This document shows positions 31,223 through 43,158 of a DNA stretch of 64,000 nt, in pieces. A program made the translations under genes and the position numbers. The DNA lies in NCBI GenBank assembly GCA_030490835.1, contig CM059972.1, forward strand, positions 55,409,563-55,473,562, read 5' to 3'. Position 1 is the first letter of the stretch; every line of letters starts with the position of its first letter. The DNA is from Annona cherimola (Eukaryota; Streptophyta; Magnoliopsida; Magnoliales; Annonaceae). The notes below the pieces were generated by a model. The model saw only the letters and a program-made list of their open reading frames with translations. It made no database searches and had not been told where the DNA came from.

Positions 31223-34200
31223 CAACTTGTAAAGTGAGCACATCCACTTTAAACAACTTGTCATTTGAAATCCAATTTTAGGATGACCTTTCTTAAATTC
31301 TTTTAGAATCATTTTGAGTAAAACATTTTGATAAACATTTGAAATATTTGAGAAACAATACATCTTAAAAACTCTTATAATAAAAAAAAATTCAAAACTT
31401 TTGGATTTCCAAAAATAAACCATATATTTCTCTAATATTTTCTTGGTTTCCATTTCAGGACATTTTGCTTACAAAAGTTATGCAATTATACCATCCCCTT
31501 CTCCAGAACCTAAAAATTATATTATTGTCTACATATCTATTATACTATTGTTTACATAAAGGGGAATTGCATAGTCTTTTGCATGTCATTTAGCAACCTG
31601 AAATTAAATCATTTTATGAAATCACTTATTAGGTTGGTCATCCTTAAATCTCTTTCAACAATATTCGTATAAACATTTTTGAAAACATTTTCATCATAGA
31701 TTTTCTTATCTAAAGGAAATCAAAACTTTTCGAATATCATCTCAAAACATACGGACTATGTCTAAAATATCATTTATAATTAAATATCTTGACATAGAAA
31801 ATTAATCTTTCTCTTTTATAATCTTAATCATTTATTGTAAAACATTATAAGAGAAATTCAAAAATTATTTACATTTGTTGTTTTGTGAAAAACGGCAAAT
31901 TTTTTTTTTCTTATAAAATACTTTTAAAACAACATCATAAAGAACTTGCTTACTTAAAAGCAAATTTCTTCAAAACATCGACATAAAACATAAAATACTT
32001 TAAAATTATATTCATGAAGAACTTGCTTACTCATAAGCAATTTCTCAAATCCATTAACATAAAGCATTCCCAACATTGGCAACACTCGAGATAAATTATT
32101 TATCTTAAACAGTGCTGCTTACTTCCCATGAAGCAAACCTTAAAGCTTTTCGTTAAAGCCATCATTTTCCAAAACTTGTGCTTGCCCACTTGTAAAACAT
32201 TCATAAAAACATCGGCATATCATCATTTCATCACATAAGGAAATATCAATAATTTGAAAAGTTCGCTTGCTTACCTGAGATCGCCATAATCCTTTTCTTC
32301 CATTCTTTTCCTTTGCCTTTGCCTAAATAAATAAAAATAATATTTCGTTTATTTGCATCATCTTCAAATACTTATTTTCCTTAGATTTTCCAATCTATAT
32401 AAATCCATTTGGACTAACTTAACCCACTTGTCTTTCAAGTCGGATATTCATACTTATCACATAGCTTATACATATCAATCATCCATTCATTCATTTTAAT
32501 ACCCTTATGTAGGGTAATCTTACATAAATATAATAATCATTCATTAAATAATTATTTGGAAGTTCATTACCTCAATTTATCATTTTTAACATATTTTCCA
32601 TTTTTCACACATCGGTGCTCATTTTTAGCACTTAGTTGCTAACTTAGATATCATAAAATAATCTCAAAATTTGAGATTATCACTATTTACTAAAACAGCA
32701 ACCTAATCCATGTGTTCCAATCATATCTTTATGCATTTTTGCATTTTAACACTTCACATAATTCGTTTATCATTTTCAACATCAAAATATAAAAATCGGG
32801 TCTTATACGTAACCCTAGGTTTCATCCTTTCTAAAACCCATCTCTAATAGGTTAAATCCTCATAATTACTTATGATACTTGTTTGTATCCTATTGTAAGT
32901 TAAATTCCATCACAAAAACCTAGAATTTAACATTTATCTTGATTTATTCCTTAAGCTGTCCATAATGCTGAATTTAGGCATACTGAATTCTCAAAATCTT
33001 GAATTCATATCAAATCAAGTAGTTTTGATTTGAAATTCCTACCATACCTTAATAACTACATGAATTCATCATAATAAATATTTCCAGTACAAAACATCAA
33101 GAATTTATATTTATTTTCGTATTTTTTTCCTGCTGGACAGTAGTATCCATTTTCAGATAGTCCAAATCACATTAATTATTAGGTATATTTATACCATTTA
33201 AAAATAATTTTTTATTTTTTTCTTGTGATCCTCAATATGTCTTATATCCTTTAAAATTTTCAGCTCAAAATTGCTTGTATAAAAATTATTAAAAATCATT
33301 TGGTGCAGCTGATCCTGACACCCGTTCAACCCTGTTCAGGTTGATTTTCTCGGATTTTTAATTTCCAACATGCTTATCCTTTTGAGTTGAAAATTTGGTC
33401 GTTCTTTAATAACCCTATCAGGAGTTATAAAACAATTTATTATGCTAAAATTCGTTCAGTTACTATGTCTTCCATATTTTTCTTTCCTAGTTCAGATTTA
33501 CTACACATAAGTGTAGATTAGATTATATGGGTTGATTAATCCCCAAATTAAACTTTATAAATCAACTTATATAATTCATCTAATCATGAATAATCATATA
33601 ATAATGATTAAACATCAAAACAACAACATCACATAGGATTTTAAGAAAATTTCAGTTATGATTTTCAACCCATAATTAAAGGGTATACTTACTTCGAATT
33701 GAATCAACTTGGACTCCATTTTTCCCATCTTGTTTCCCCTTCTTTCTTCCTATTTTTCCTTCTCTTTTTCTTCCTCTTTTTCTCTCCCTCAAGTTTCTGG
33801 AAAATGTGGACGTGAAGGGCTGCTGGAAAATGGGTTTGCTCCTTGGCATTTTCTCTCTCCTCCCCCTTAATCAAATGGACGTGTACTTGGGGCAAAAGCT
33901 GGATTTTCCAGCTTGTGGGCCGCACTTTTTACTTTATTTAAAGTATGATTAAGACATGCTTATCCCCTATTGCTGACATGGAAAAATGTGGTCCATTTAA
34001 ATTAGCAAATTATTTTTAATAAATACATTAAAATCCACATCATTAATGGACAAAATCTGTCCATATCATGCAACGTCCCTTTGCAGCAGTCTTTTGCCAT
34101 TTTTTCCAACGAATTTTTACTTTAATTTATGGATAATTAATACCCTAGATAGTAGCCTAATTAGGGGACCATTTATCTTATTAAAAAAAATTATAAAAAA

Positions 34201-35404
34201 TCACATAATGCAGCTTAGCCGTCCACACCTTATGCTGTCCATTTAGTGTCCATGCCATTCACGTCCACATCAGCTGCCTCTTTTGCAATTTTTCCACAAA
34301 ATTGCAACTTTAATTTAATGTATAATTAATCACCCTACCTAGGAGATAATTAGGGGTCAAATTAGCTATTAAAAAAAAAAATCACAAAAAGCCACTTGGA
34401 CGTGACCTTTCCATTGCTCCCATATTGCTGTCCATTATTTCAATGTCACCTATGCATTGAATTTTTGTCATTTTGTGCCACCAAATCCGTCCAAAATCAA
34501 GACCATTAACTACCCTTGTCATTTAGCTCACTTAATTACATATTTTGTAATTTTTAAAAATAAAAAATTCCATGTAAACAACCCATTTGGACGTCCATTA
34601 CATGCCACCTATTTCATGCTCCTTTGAGCTAATCCATTAGCCATTAAATTATGCCATTAAGCACTTGATTTTATTATGGATTTTATTACCTTAAATAATT
34701 CATAAAATTCATGTGTCATTATCTCCTTTTGACCCCTCATTTTTTCCACTAAAAATATAATTAAACACCTCTCTTTAACATAAACACAAGCTTACATTTT
34801 TGACGCACAAAAATCAATAATATACACCTATTTTTGTGCAACCACTATCCCATCATCATTAGTTTAATCCAAGGCTCTCATTGCATAGATCTCATAATTT
34901 TAACCGTTCATTTCAAATTTCATCTTAATCCGACTTTTCTAGATCAATTTATGCTCATTTGAAACCATCTTTGAATTTTGATGGTGATGACCAATTTTTC
35001 ACTTTAATTTCATCAATATTTTCATATGATTAAGCACAAAATTATGTGCTTACCTTTCAATTTTCATCTTAATCCGCCTTCCCGGCGTCGAGTTACGCAT
35101 TTTCTAGCATTTGCTACCTTAACTCCATAATTACCAACATAATCTCCATAAATTAAATCTTAATATATGAGGTAATTATCCTCAATACATTTTCATTTCC
35201 TAATCCTCATTAATCCTCTTTAATCACATTGACCCATATCGGCTTATATTGATCATTCATCATCATCTGCTCTAATTGCAATAAATCATCAATATTGCTT
35301 AGGAAAATCATTTATAATTCTACTAAACCATACATGATCCATATTTATATGCCAATTGCATATAATTAAACCTTACTTGGGTTTGGGTACACGCATTTAT
35401 AGAG

Positions 35405-36058
35405 GAATGATCTTATTAGCTCCGACCAAGTAAATGTCTTGCTTAGTCCACCTTAAAAATTTCATTTATAATATATATTTTTTATTCTTATATTTGTTAG
35501 GGTCACTTCTCATATTTATATATATATGAACCATCGCAAAATCAACTAGAAAATATGTCGGATCCATATGTGCTCTCAAACTTTTTAACCAAAATAATGT
35601 CTTTGTATGCTTGATAAATATCTGAGTACTGAATTTGGTATTATCAAAATCATTGTAATTGTACTAAAATATAGAGAGGCAGTACCCCGACTTTGGTCGC
35701 TGAGTTGCGTGTGTTTTTGGTTTTTTTGGAGTGCTCTTCGTACAAGTATAGTTTAAAGGTTCACTGCACCAAGGTAAAAAAATTTATACAATTATTTATC
35801 TAAGTGTATTTAATATATATGTCAAATTTTACTATTTTTGGATATTTATAGATTTTTTAATTTTTTTAAAATAGTAGTATTTTAGTTGTTTAAAATAACT
35901 AAAATACATCTGTTTTAAAAAAACAAAAAAAATTTACAAATTTTAAAAAATGGTAAAACTTAAATCGAATGTTAAATACACTTAGATGAATAATTTTACA
36001 AAAATAAATAAATAAATAATGGTTTTTTTTTTTTGACCTAGGTTCACTGGATCATTCA
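35405..36058. mobile_element. Degenerate foldback DNA related to the MULE MITE
   Basis: The left part (GAGGAATGATCTTATTAGC) resembles the start of the MITE at 10259. The right part contains TTAAATACACTTAGAT and GGATCATTC, also found there. The interior (35750-36058) is a separate AT-rich foldback. No clean target duplication was found, so this is probably a compound of old elements. Confidence 0.4.
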
Positions 36059-36066
36059 CCTTTAAG

Positions 36067-36983
36067 TAGGGGTGTAAATCGGGTCGGGTTGACTCGGGTT
36101 GGCACAAATACAACCCTAACTCACCTTGTAAAATCACAACCCAACCCTACTTTCAACTCTACTTTTCACATCTTAACCCAACCCTATTTCAACCCACCTC
36201 AAATCGGTTCGGTTCGGGTTAGAAATCGGGCTAATAGATTACACATGTTATCAATGCTAGTTAAAGTTTTGTTCACCTGAATTTCTAAAATAATAAAAAT
36301 AATGATAATTATAAAAACAATAAGTACCAATAAAAGTTCTACATAGCTCAAAAGTGGAGGATAAGTTTAGTAATTGATTCGTTTTTTTATTTTTGTATTT
36401 TTGAGCAATCGATGTCTTCTGCAAGTCAAAAAGTGAAAGCTAAGTAAAATTATTACAGTAAATTATGCAAAATAGAAAAATGAATATTATAGTCTTACTT
36501 ACCTTCTTAGTTGGCTTCCAATCAAAGCTACAAACATCTTAAGTTCTCAGTTGACCTGTTATGTTATTCTAAATTACCAATGCGAGCAAATATCTAAACA
36601 ACCTATTTACGATGCAATATAACCAAATAATCCAAACACAATTTCACAACTAATTAACCAAATATATTTCTAAACCAAATAAATTCAAACAACATTTGAC
36701 AATCAAATAGTCAAACAAATTTTCAAACTCAACACAATTTTATTTAAATATCTAAGCAATATGAATGAAATACACTCTCATAAATATATGTAAATACATA
36801 TCTTATGAAATCGGGTCGGGTCGGGTTGACCGACCCCTAACCCAACCCAACCCATTTTTAAAATCGGGTCGGGTTGAACCCATTTTTTAAAAACCAAATT
36901 TCCAAAACCTCAACCCAACTATGGTATAAATCGGTTCGGGTTGATGCGGGCTCGGGTTGAACCCAACCCTATTTACACCCCTA
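36067..36983. mobile_element. Non-autonomous hAT-type element, 917 bp
   Basis: The ends TAGGGGTGTAAAT and ATTTACACCCCTA are perfectly inverted. They are flanked by a perfect 8-bp duplication, CCTTTAAG (36059-36066 and 36984-36991). CGGGTCGGGTTG motifs repeat in both subterminal regions, probably transposase-binding sites. There is no coding sequence. Confidence 0.9.
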
Positions 36984-37274
36984 CCTTTAAGGTTTGCTCT
37001 TTGCATGATGAGCATTTCTCCTCTTGTTTTGCCAAGGCCTATGTATCTCTACTATTTGGTTTTTCTGTTGAATTGTCGTGAGCTCATTTGTCGACCAAAA
37101 AATATAATGAGGGCGTTTGATTGTTTTTGCATTAGAAAGACAGAGGGAGAGAGATGTCTATGAGGTGCCATCTAAAAGCGTTGTTACACTATTTTTCTTC
37201 TAAAAAGCGGAGCAACAACTTTTATCATAGATTGGAAATCCTAGCTTTCTTAAGCACTAAATCTCGGTCTTACT

Positions 37275-37599
37275 ACCAACCAAGGCTAGCTCGGTTGGTC
37301 ACCGACAGCGGCGCAAAAAGGGCGTTTGGGCGGTCGGTGCGGGTTCGAATCCCATTCGGGATTTCGGCCAAAAAATATGTGCGGGAGCAGGTGGTTTCCC
37401 AGGTGGTTTCCCAGGTGGATGGGGTGTGGGAGCAGGTGATCTCCCGGTTGGTTGGAAGTTGTGTCTTCCTAATTCTTTCGTGGAGCTGTGTCTTCAAATT
37501 TCTTTGGAGAAATATGTGTGTCTCAGATTTGGAAGAATGTCTCAGATCTTCAGTATAATATGTATTGAGATATATATGTAATTATATACCAATAAAAAA
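37275..37599 (+). mobile_element. tRNA-derived SINE, ~325 bp
   Basis: A Pol III box A (TAGCTCGGTTGG, 37288-37299) and box B (GGTTCGAATCC, 37342-37352) lie in the tRNA-like head. The body contains a repeated GGTGGTTTCCCA, and the tail is A-rich. A perfect 16-bp duplication, AAATCTCGGTCTTACT, flanks it (37259-37274 and 37600-37615), as made by LINE machinery. The head is too divergent to be a functional tRNA. Confidence 0.88.
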
Positions 37600-37615
37600 A
37601 AATCTCGGTCTTACT

Positions 37616-37929
37616 GAAAAGGTTCTAAGCCACCTTTTACAGCCCAGAAGCCTTTTCAAGAAGTATACATTCCATTTGGCAACAAATCCATGTGTAATGT
37701 GAGCAAAGGCTGCCCAGTCGCTGCTTGCTGCAATTTGGGGTCTTTCCAACGCGGAAGATGTGGAACTGGTGCAGCTAAAATTAAAAACAAAGGCACTTTC
37801 GGGAAATGCAGTCTGTAATTGATCCTGGTAATAGGAATCAACGACCTTTAAGTTGTCGTATGACAACCCTGCTAGGACTAACGTTAAACGAGAAGTCACA
37901 AAATTACCCAAGTAAAAGCAAAAGGGCAA
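37616..37929 (-). other. Unrecognised, possibly gene-derived segment
   Basis: Base composition is more balanced than its surroundings. Two overlapping minus-strand frames are open here (115 codons ending at 37582, and 61 codons at 37656-37841). I recognise no family. It may be a pseudogene fragment or an exon of an unknown gene that the SINE landed beside. Confidence 0.25.
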
Positions 37930-39000
37930 CTTAAATTAAATCTCTTCATATTAAATTTCAGTTCTTTCTCATAAATTTGATACAGAAGTTTTCACTCTGT
38001 GCATTGAGATTTAATGCACATGGTTGTTTGACCCCTTTTATTCTTTTAAATTTTGGGTTTTATTTTGCACTACGCAGGTAATATTTTAAAATATTGTTTA
38101 GAAGTACGAAAATAGAAGAAGTTGCATTGTAATATTTTGCTAATTATCCAAAATAGATCGCGTAAGGCGCACCCGTATGGAGCTAGGGAGGCAACTTTGG
38201 AAAAAAGCCCTAAATATTTTTAAAAGTATCGCTTTTAAGCTTGAACAATGAGTAAAACACACTATGGGAGGTCAAACTTTCCCCTCTCCAATCGTGCAAC
38301 CAAATTATGCTTCAGTTTTATTTTTTTTTAAAATCTTTACATTTTAAACTCCAATCATTAATAATTAGGTCCCATTATTATGATCTCGTTAGCTCTGCTA
38401 AAACCTATATTTTTTCATAATTTTAAAACTTTTTATTTTTGATGTATATTTAAGTCACATACTAAATTTTACAAATTTTAAATATGTGTACATATTCAAA
38501 TGCATGGGCTAATTTACAAGTATATAAATGATAAGGTCCTCATTAGAAAGACCCCGAGCCTTTGTTCTAAGGTGTGCATTTAAGACCTTTAGTGGGAAAT
38601 CACTTTCCCACCTCTCCTTAAAAATTTTTCAAAAGATAATTTGATGTTTTTAACTAAGTAACCATTTTTTCAAATTTTTTCTTATATTTTAATCTTTTTT
38701 GCATAATTACACTCTTTATTCTGACTTTACTTTTATCATATTATGTCATTCTTTTACATTTCAAAAATATTTTTCTTTCGCATTGTTTGACTTCCATCCC
38801 ATTGACATTCCAAATGCAACCTAAAATAATTCATGGCAATAAGATTCCATGTCTGTATCTATACCCTCCCACCTATTGGACTGCTTCCAATCCAAAGTAA
38901 TCATCTTGTGGGCCCAACATCGCTAACTCATTGCAAAACCAGATTGAATACCTGTTGTTCATATTGATTTTTAACACTCCTACCCAATCGGTGGCCCCAT
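37930..39000. other. AT-rich intergenic DNA, no gene seen
   Basis: No supported gene or clear repeat boundary is present. The 5' end of the LINE lies somewhere near 39000, but I could not define it. Confidence 0.4.
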
Positions 39001-40331
39001 TAGTGATAAAGCTATAAGGATGAAGATAGGTTTTTAATTTTGTGTTGATAGGTTTAAGTGAAACAAGAAATGCCGTGTCCTCTGGGCTTTTCCCTTATGG
39101 AGATGAACTCCTAGGATTCTGCGTGTCCCCGATTTTCTTCCTGCAAGCTACTTTTCTCTTTGCAAAAAGTTGGAGAACTAGGTCTTCTTGAGGGGGAAGG
39201 GCTAGTTTTTTCTTCATGCTGAAGGTCGGGAGTGTTAGGGTTTACGGAAATGTTAGACAATGAAGTAGACTTATTAGGGGAAGAGATCTAAACTCTGGAG
39301 ATCGACTCAGGGAAATGCAAAAGGATCGACCCAGGGAAGCAAGCAACTATTTTATGCTCGGTTTGGACAAGATGAAGCTACAACTATGAGATGTTTAAGC
39401 TGATAATGTGAAAGGTATGGAAACCAAAGGGTGGAGTTTCTTTTGTGGAAATGGACAACAACCTATTCCTAATGACCTTTGAGGTAGAGATGGACAAAGG
39501 AGGAGTACTAGATGGGAGACTTTGGCTATTTGATAGACAACTAGTGATAGTAGAAGATGCAAAATTTCCAATTAGGGTGGAGTATGTAGCTCTACACAGT
39601 ACTCCTTAGGGATTTAGATTTCCGATATACCATACCTAATAGAGAAGATTGAACTGGGTAGATTGATTGGAGACTCCTTCACACAATGTTTCAAAGTTGA
39701 GGCAATAGAGCACATTCTTAGAATCAAATAAAGCACATTCTTAGAATCGAAGTCCTAATGGATGCTAGAAAACAGTCAAGAAGAGGGATTTTCATCCAAA
39801 TTGGAACAAAGGATAAAAGATGGGTTTGTTTTCAATATGAAAAATTGCCATATTTTTGCTATGCCTACAGCAAAATGGGTTATATCTTTAAAGAGTGCTA
39901 GGATTGCAGCCAAGAGATTCTAGCGAAGGGTGAAGAAGATATGCCTTATGGATGCTAACTTAGAGTGAATTTTAAACCTCTGGGACTAAAAGGGGAAGTG
40001 GGGAGGAGAAACAAAGTAATTCCAAGATTATGTGGTAGATTCACCCATGTAGGATAATGATAACACGCAAAAAATGCGAGTTATCATGGCCCATTTTAGA
40101 CTATTTTTGCGTGTTAGTCCAAGAGATTAGGTTTAATTTGCATCCATTTAGCTAAATTTTCACTCGCTTTGCATTTTAAGAGCATTATGTAGTTTTTATG
40201 TATTTTTAGTATAAATTAGGCATTTTTAGTTCATTTATTTAGTTTCATTCATTCTTGCAGGAAGGATAGAAATTCACAGGCATGCGGGCGAGTCAAAGGC
40301 AGAACGGAGCAAAGTGAAGAAGCAGCTAGGC

Positions 40332-40593
40332 TGGCGCCCAGGCGCCATCCTACATGCCTTAGCCAAAAGATCCAACACCTCACACTGCAAGAAGCTCCCA
40401 GTGAGTTGGCGCCCAGGTGCCAGAGTGGGGCGCCTAGGCGCCACTTCAATAGTATACAGGCATTCCAGAGAGCTTCTAGACCACAAGGACTTCAAGGAGT
40501 TGGCGCCTAGGCGCCAGTTAGGGATCAGATTTTAGGACATTCCGAAAGGTTTCTAAGTTACACAGCACACAGGGAGTTGGCGCCTAGGTGCCA
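40332..40593. repeat. Array of TGGCGCCTAGGCGCCA palindromes
   Basis: Five copies lie at 40332, 40407, 40428, 40501 and 40578. The unit at 40501-40516 is a perfect 16-bp palindrome. The others differ by one to a few bases. The array ends about 50 bases before the LTR TATA box. Confidence 0.9.
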
Positions 40594-40644
40594 CTATGCA
40601 TCCGTACGCCAGTTTTCTACACGTGTGCTGCGCAAGCTACCCAA

Positions 40645-40650
40645 TATAAA
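40645..40650 (+). promoter_or_regulatory. TATA box of the TGATAAC-family LTR
   Basis: CCAATATAAATGG lies downstream of the GGCGCC array and upstream of a purine-rich leader (GAGACAGAGGAGAG). It is the likely U3 promoter. Confidence 0.6.
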
Positions 40651-41511
40651 TGGAAACCTAGGGATTCGAGACAGAGGAGAGACTCATAGAGAGGGTCGTG
40701 GCTGTTGAGAAAGGAGAAGAGAAATCAAGGCTTCAAGGGAGGAGAGAAGAGCAAGTGGAGATCCAAGCTATCATTGCAAACCCATTGAGTTTTATCTCTT
40801 CTTCTCATCTATCTCTTCTTATTTGTTATTCTCCTTGCGTGAGACGATTGCAACTTGATTTTAATGGGAATTGAAGTCATGTTTATGGGTTGAACCTTCC
40901 TATGATGGGAGATATATAGGATTTGAACTCATAGTCTATGTTATTTGGTTTCTTATGATTGAAATGACGATATAGTTGCGCTGTGACTTATGTTGCTTGA
41001 GATTACCCTTATATATCATGCTTAATGCGTTTACAAGCTTTGCAACCTTCTGGATTGATCGAATATTCAGATTCATGCTTGGAAAAGTAAGATTTGAATA
41101 AGATCCATATATAAGGCACAGGTATTCTAGCTCTTGTTTGTGTTGGATGTTAATATAGATAGGAATATACCTATTAACCCTGTGTAATCTTGATTAGGTT
41201 ATGTGGTTATCAATCTTGTTTTACTTGTGTGCATGGGAACATAGCACATAGCTAAAACTTGGTTAGGTTTGTATATGTTGGAAGACATATATGAATATGA
41301 ATGAACCTAGATTAGTAATCTCTGCACAACTAACTTAAATGGGACCAAATGACATAGCTATGATTCAATGAATTCATATTCCCACCTATCTTAATCATCT
41401 CAAGGCAATCTCAGCAATATCCACCCCACTCTGTTCATTTACTACTTTGTTGAGTTTAGTTTAATTCAATTCTTTAAAAGCAAACTCTCATTTATTTTAC
41501 CAATTCACTTA

Positions 41512-43158
41512 TGTTGAAAACAATGTTTAAAGCAAAACAAAATTGACCAAAGCATGAGTTTTGATGATTAACAAAGTTAAAATTGAGTATAAGGAGATTA
41601 CTGATGATTTTGCTTAATGATTTAAGGAATGAATTAGCCAAGTCGATATCCAAGTCGACTTGGACTTCGACTTAGGGTGAAGTCGATCCCAAAGTCGACT
41701 CCATATTTGACTCCAAAATAGACCACACAGCCAAATTCAAAATGGAAGGAAAAGCAAGTGAAGTCGCAGGCCAAGTCGACTCCACTTGCGACTTGGGAAG
41801 CCAAGTCGCAAACGAAGTCGACTCAAGCATCACTTCAGACGGCAAAAACACTCCAGAGCTGATTTTGGGGTACAAAAATGCCGAAGTCGCAGACGAAGTC
41901 GACTCCAGGTGCGACTTGGGTGAAGTCGCAGATGAAGTCGACCCCAAGTTCGACTTGAGTTCTTCAAAGTCCAAAATATAGACTCAACCTCATTTTCAAG
42001 ATCAACTTGGGATTTTTTCAAGGGTACAAGCTCATTATCAATTCTCAAGTCCAAGGCACAGCCTCGAACATAGTTGAAGATGAAGAAGTTCAAGTCATGA
42101 AGACTACTATGGAAAGCAATCTAAGACAAGTCCTTCAAGAAGATTTACAAATATAAGAAGCCATTTCAGAAGTAACAAGACTCAAGAAAGAAAGCTAAGC
42201 AAGGAAATCAAACAAGGACCAAGCACATTTCAGCACAAAGACAGGTCAAGTCGCAACCCAAGTCGACTCCAATATCGACTTGAGGTCAAGTCTGAAACCA
42301 AGTCGACCTAGACTCAGACTTGAGAAACGCGGAACTGAAGTCGCACACGAAGTCGACTCCACCTGCGACTTGGGGAACCAACGTTCGAATTTTTGAACGT
42401 TGGAACATTTATTGCGTGCCAATCACTTCTATAACGTTCAAATCTTCCCCATTTTATAAATAGACACTCAAGCAAACGAGAATACATACACTACATTGTC
42501 TAAAGAGAGAAAAGAAGTGCAAACAAGAGCTCCCATTTGCTTTTCTCTAAATTTGAGTGATCTATACATTTTCAAAGGAAGAAAGAGCTTCAAGTTGCAA
42601 GTAGCTTCAACGACATACAACCGGTTGCTTCTACAAGTTCTTCCTCAAGCTCAATCTTGCCTACACAACTCTGTAAAGTGTAGATCTTCCTTATTTTCAT
42701 TACTCTTTGTTATTGGTCTTGGTTTGAGTGTATTGTAACAAACCAAGACGTTGCAAGTAGAGTTGTGATGGGAGTTGAACTCATCACCTACTTGTATCAA
42801 GTGTACAAGCCCCCTAGAGCTAGAATCTAGAAGAGAGCATAGGCTCTGTTTGTGTATGCTCCCTAGAGCTGGAATCTAGAAGAGAGCGGAGTCTCTAAGT
42901 GTATTCGCGGAATACATAGTGGTACCCAAGTCACAACGGTGTGTGAGCTTGGAAGAGTGGAGTAGGGAGAGGTTGCCCGAACCACTATAAATCTTGCCTA
43001 CTGTTTACCTTATTGCCTTCACTATTTCATTGCTCTCTATTTATTTCAATCAAGGGGATTAAGCTTTCAAGGGGTTAAGTTTTAATTTACCGAAGAATTT
43101 TATAAGAACCCAATTCACCCCTCCCCTCTTGGGTTTTGCCATTAACTCGGGACCAACA
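41512..43158 (+). mobile_element. Solo copia (Sirevirus) LTR nested in the TGATAAC LTR
   Basis: It starts TGTTGAAAACAATG and ends GGGACCAACA. It is the reverse complement, in orientation, of the LTRs at 10981 and 20347. A perfect duplication ACTTA flanks it (41507-41511 and 43159-43163). GTCGAC arrays lie at 41640-41965 and 42245-42378, and the TATA box at 42455-42462. No internal region is present, so LTR-LTR recombination removed the element. Confidence 0.93.
42455..42462 (+). promoter_or_regulatory. TATA box of the solo copia LTR
   Basis: TATAAATA is followed by GACACTCAAGC. It matches the boxes in the complete element and sits about 75 bases after the last GTCGAC unit. Confidence 0.7.

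Larger units (their letters stand above)
29553..35393 (-). mobile_element. Large solo LTR (TGTAATAC-like family), 5.84 kb
   Basis: Read on the minus strand it starts CGTGTACCCAAACCCAAGTA, matching the start of LTR-A (45340) apart from a TG-to-CG change. It ends in the shared GGGGCGCCACA-type module in decayed form. Target duplications CATTT flank it (29548-29552 and 35394-35398). It holds no internal domain, so it is a solo LTR. It is longer than the ~4.0 kb relatives. Part of the excess is tandem arrays of inverted motifs at 30119-30553 and 31054-31222. Confidence 0.75.

Noticed and set aside
37288..37352. A working tRNA gene
   Set aside because: Boxes A and B are present, but the arms do not pair as a tRNA, and the unit is flanked by a 16-bp duplication with an A-rich tail, so it is a SINE.
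37154..37558. A 134-codon plus-strand frame as a gene
   Set aside because: Most of it is the SINE body, and it starts in flanking DNA with no protein likeness.
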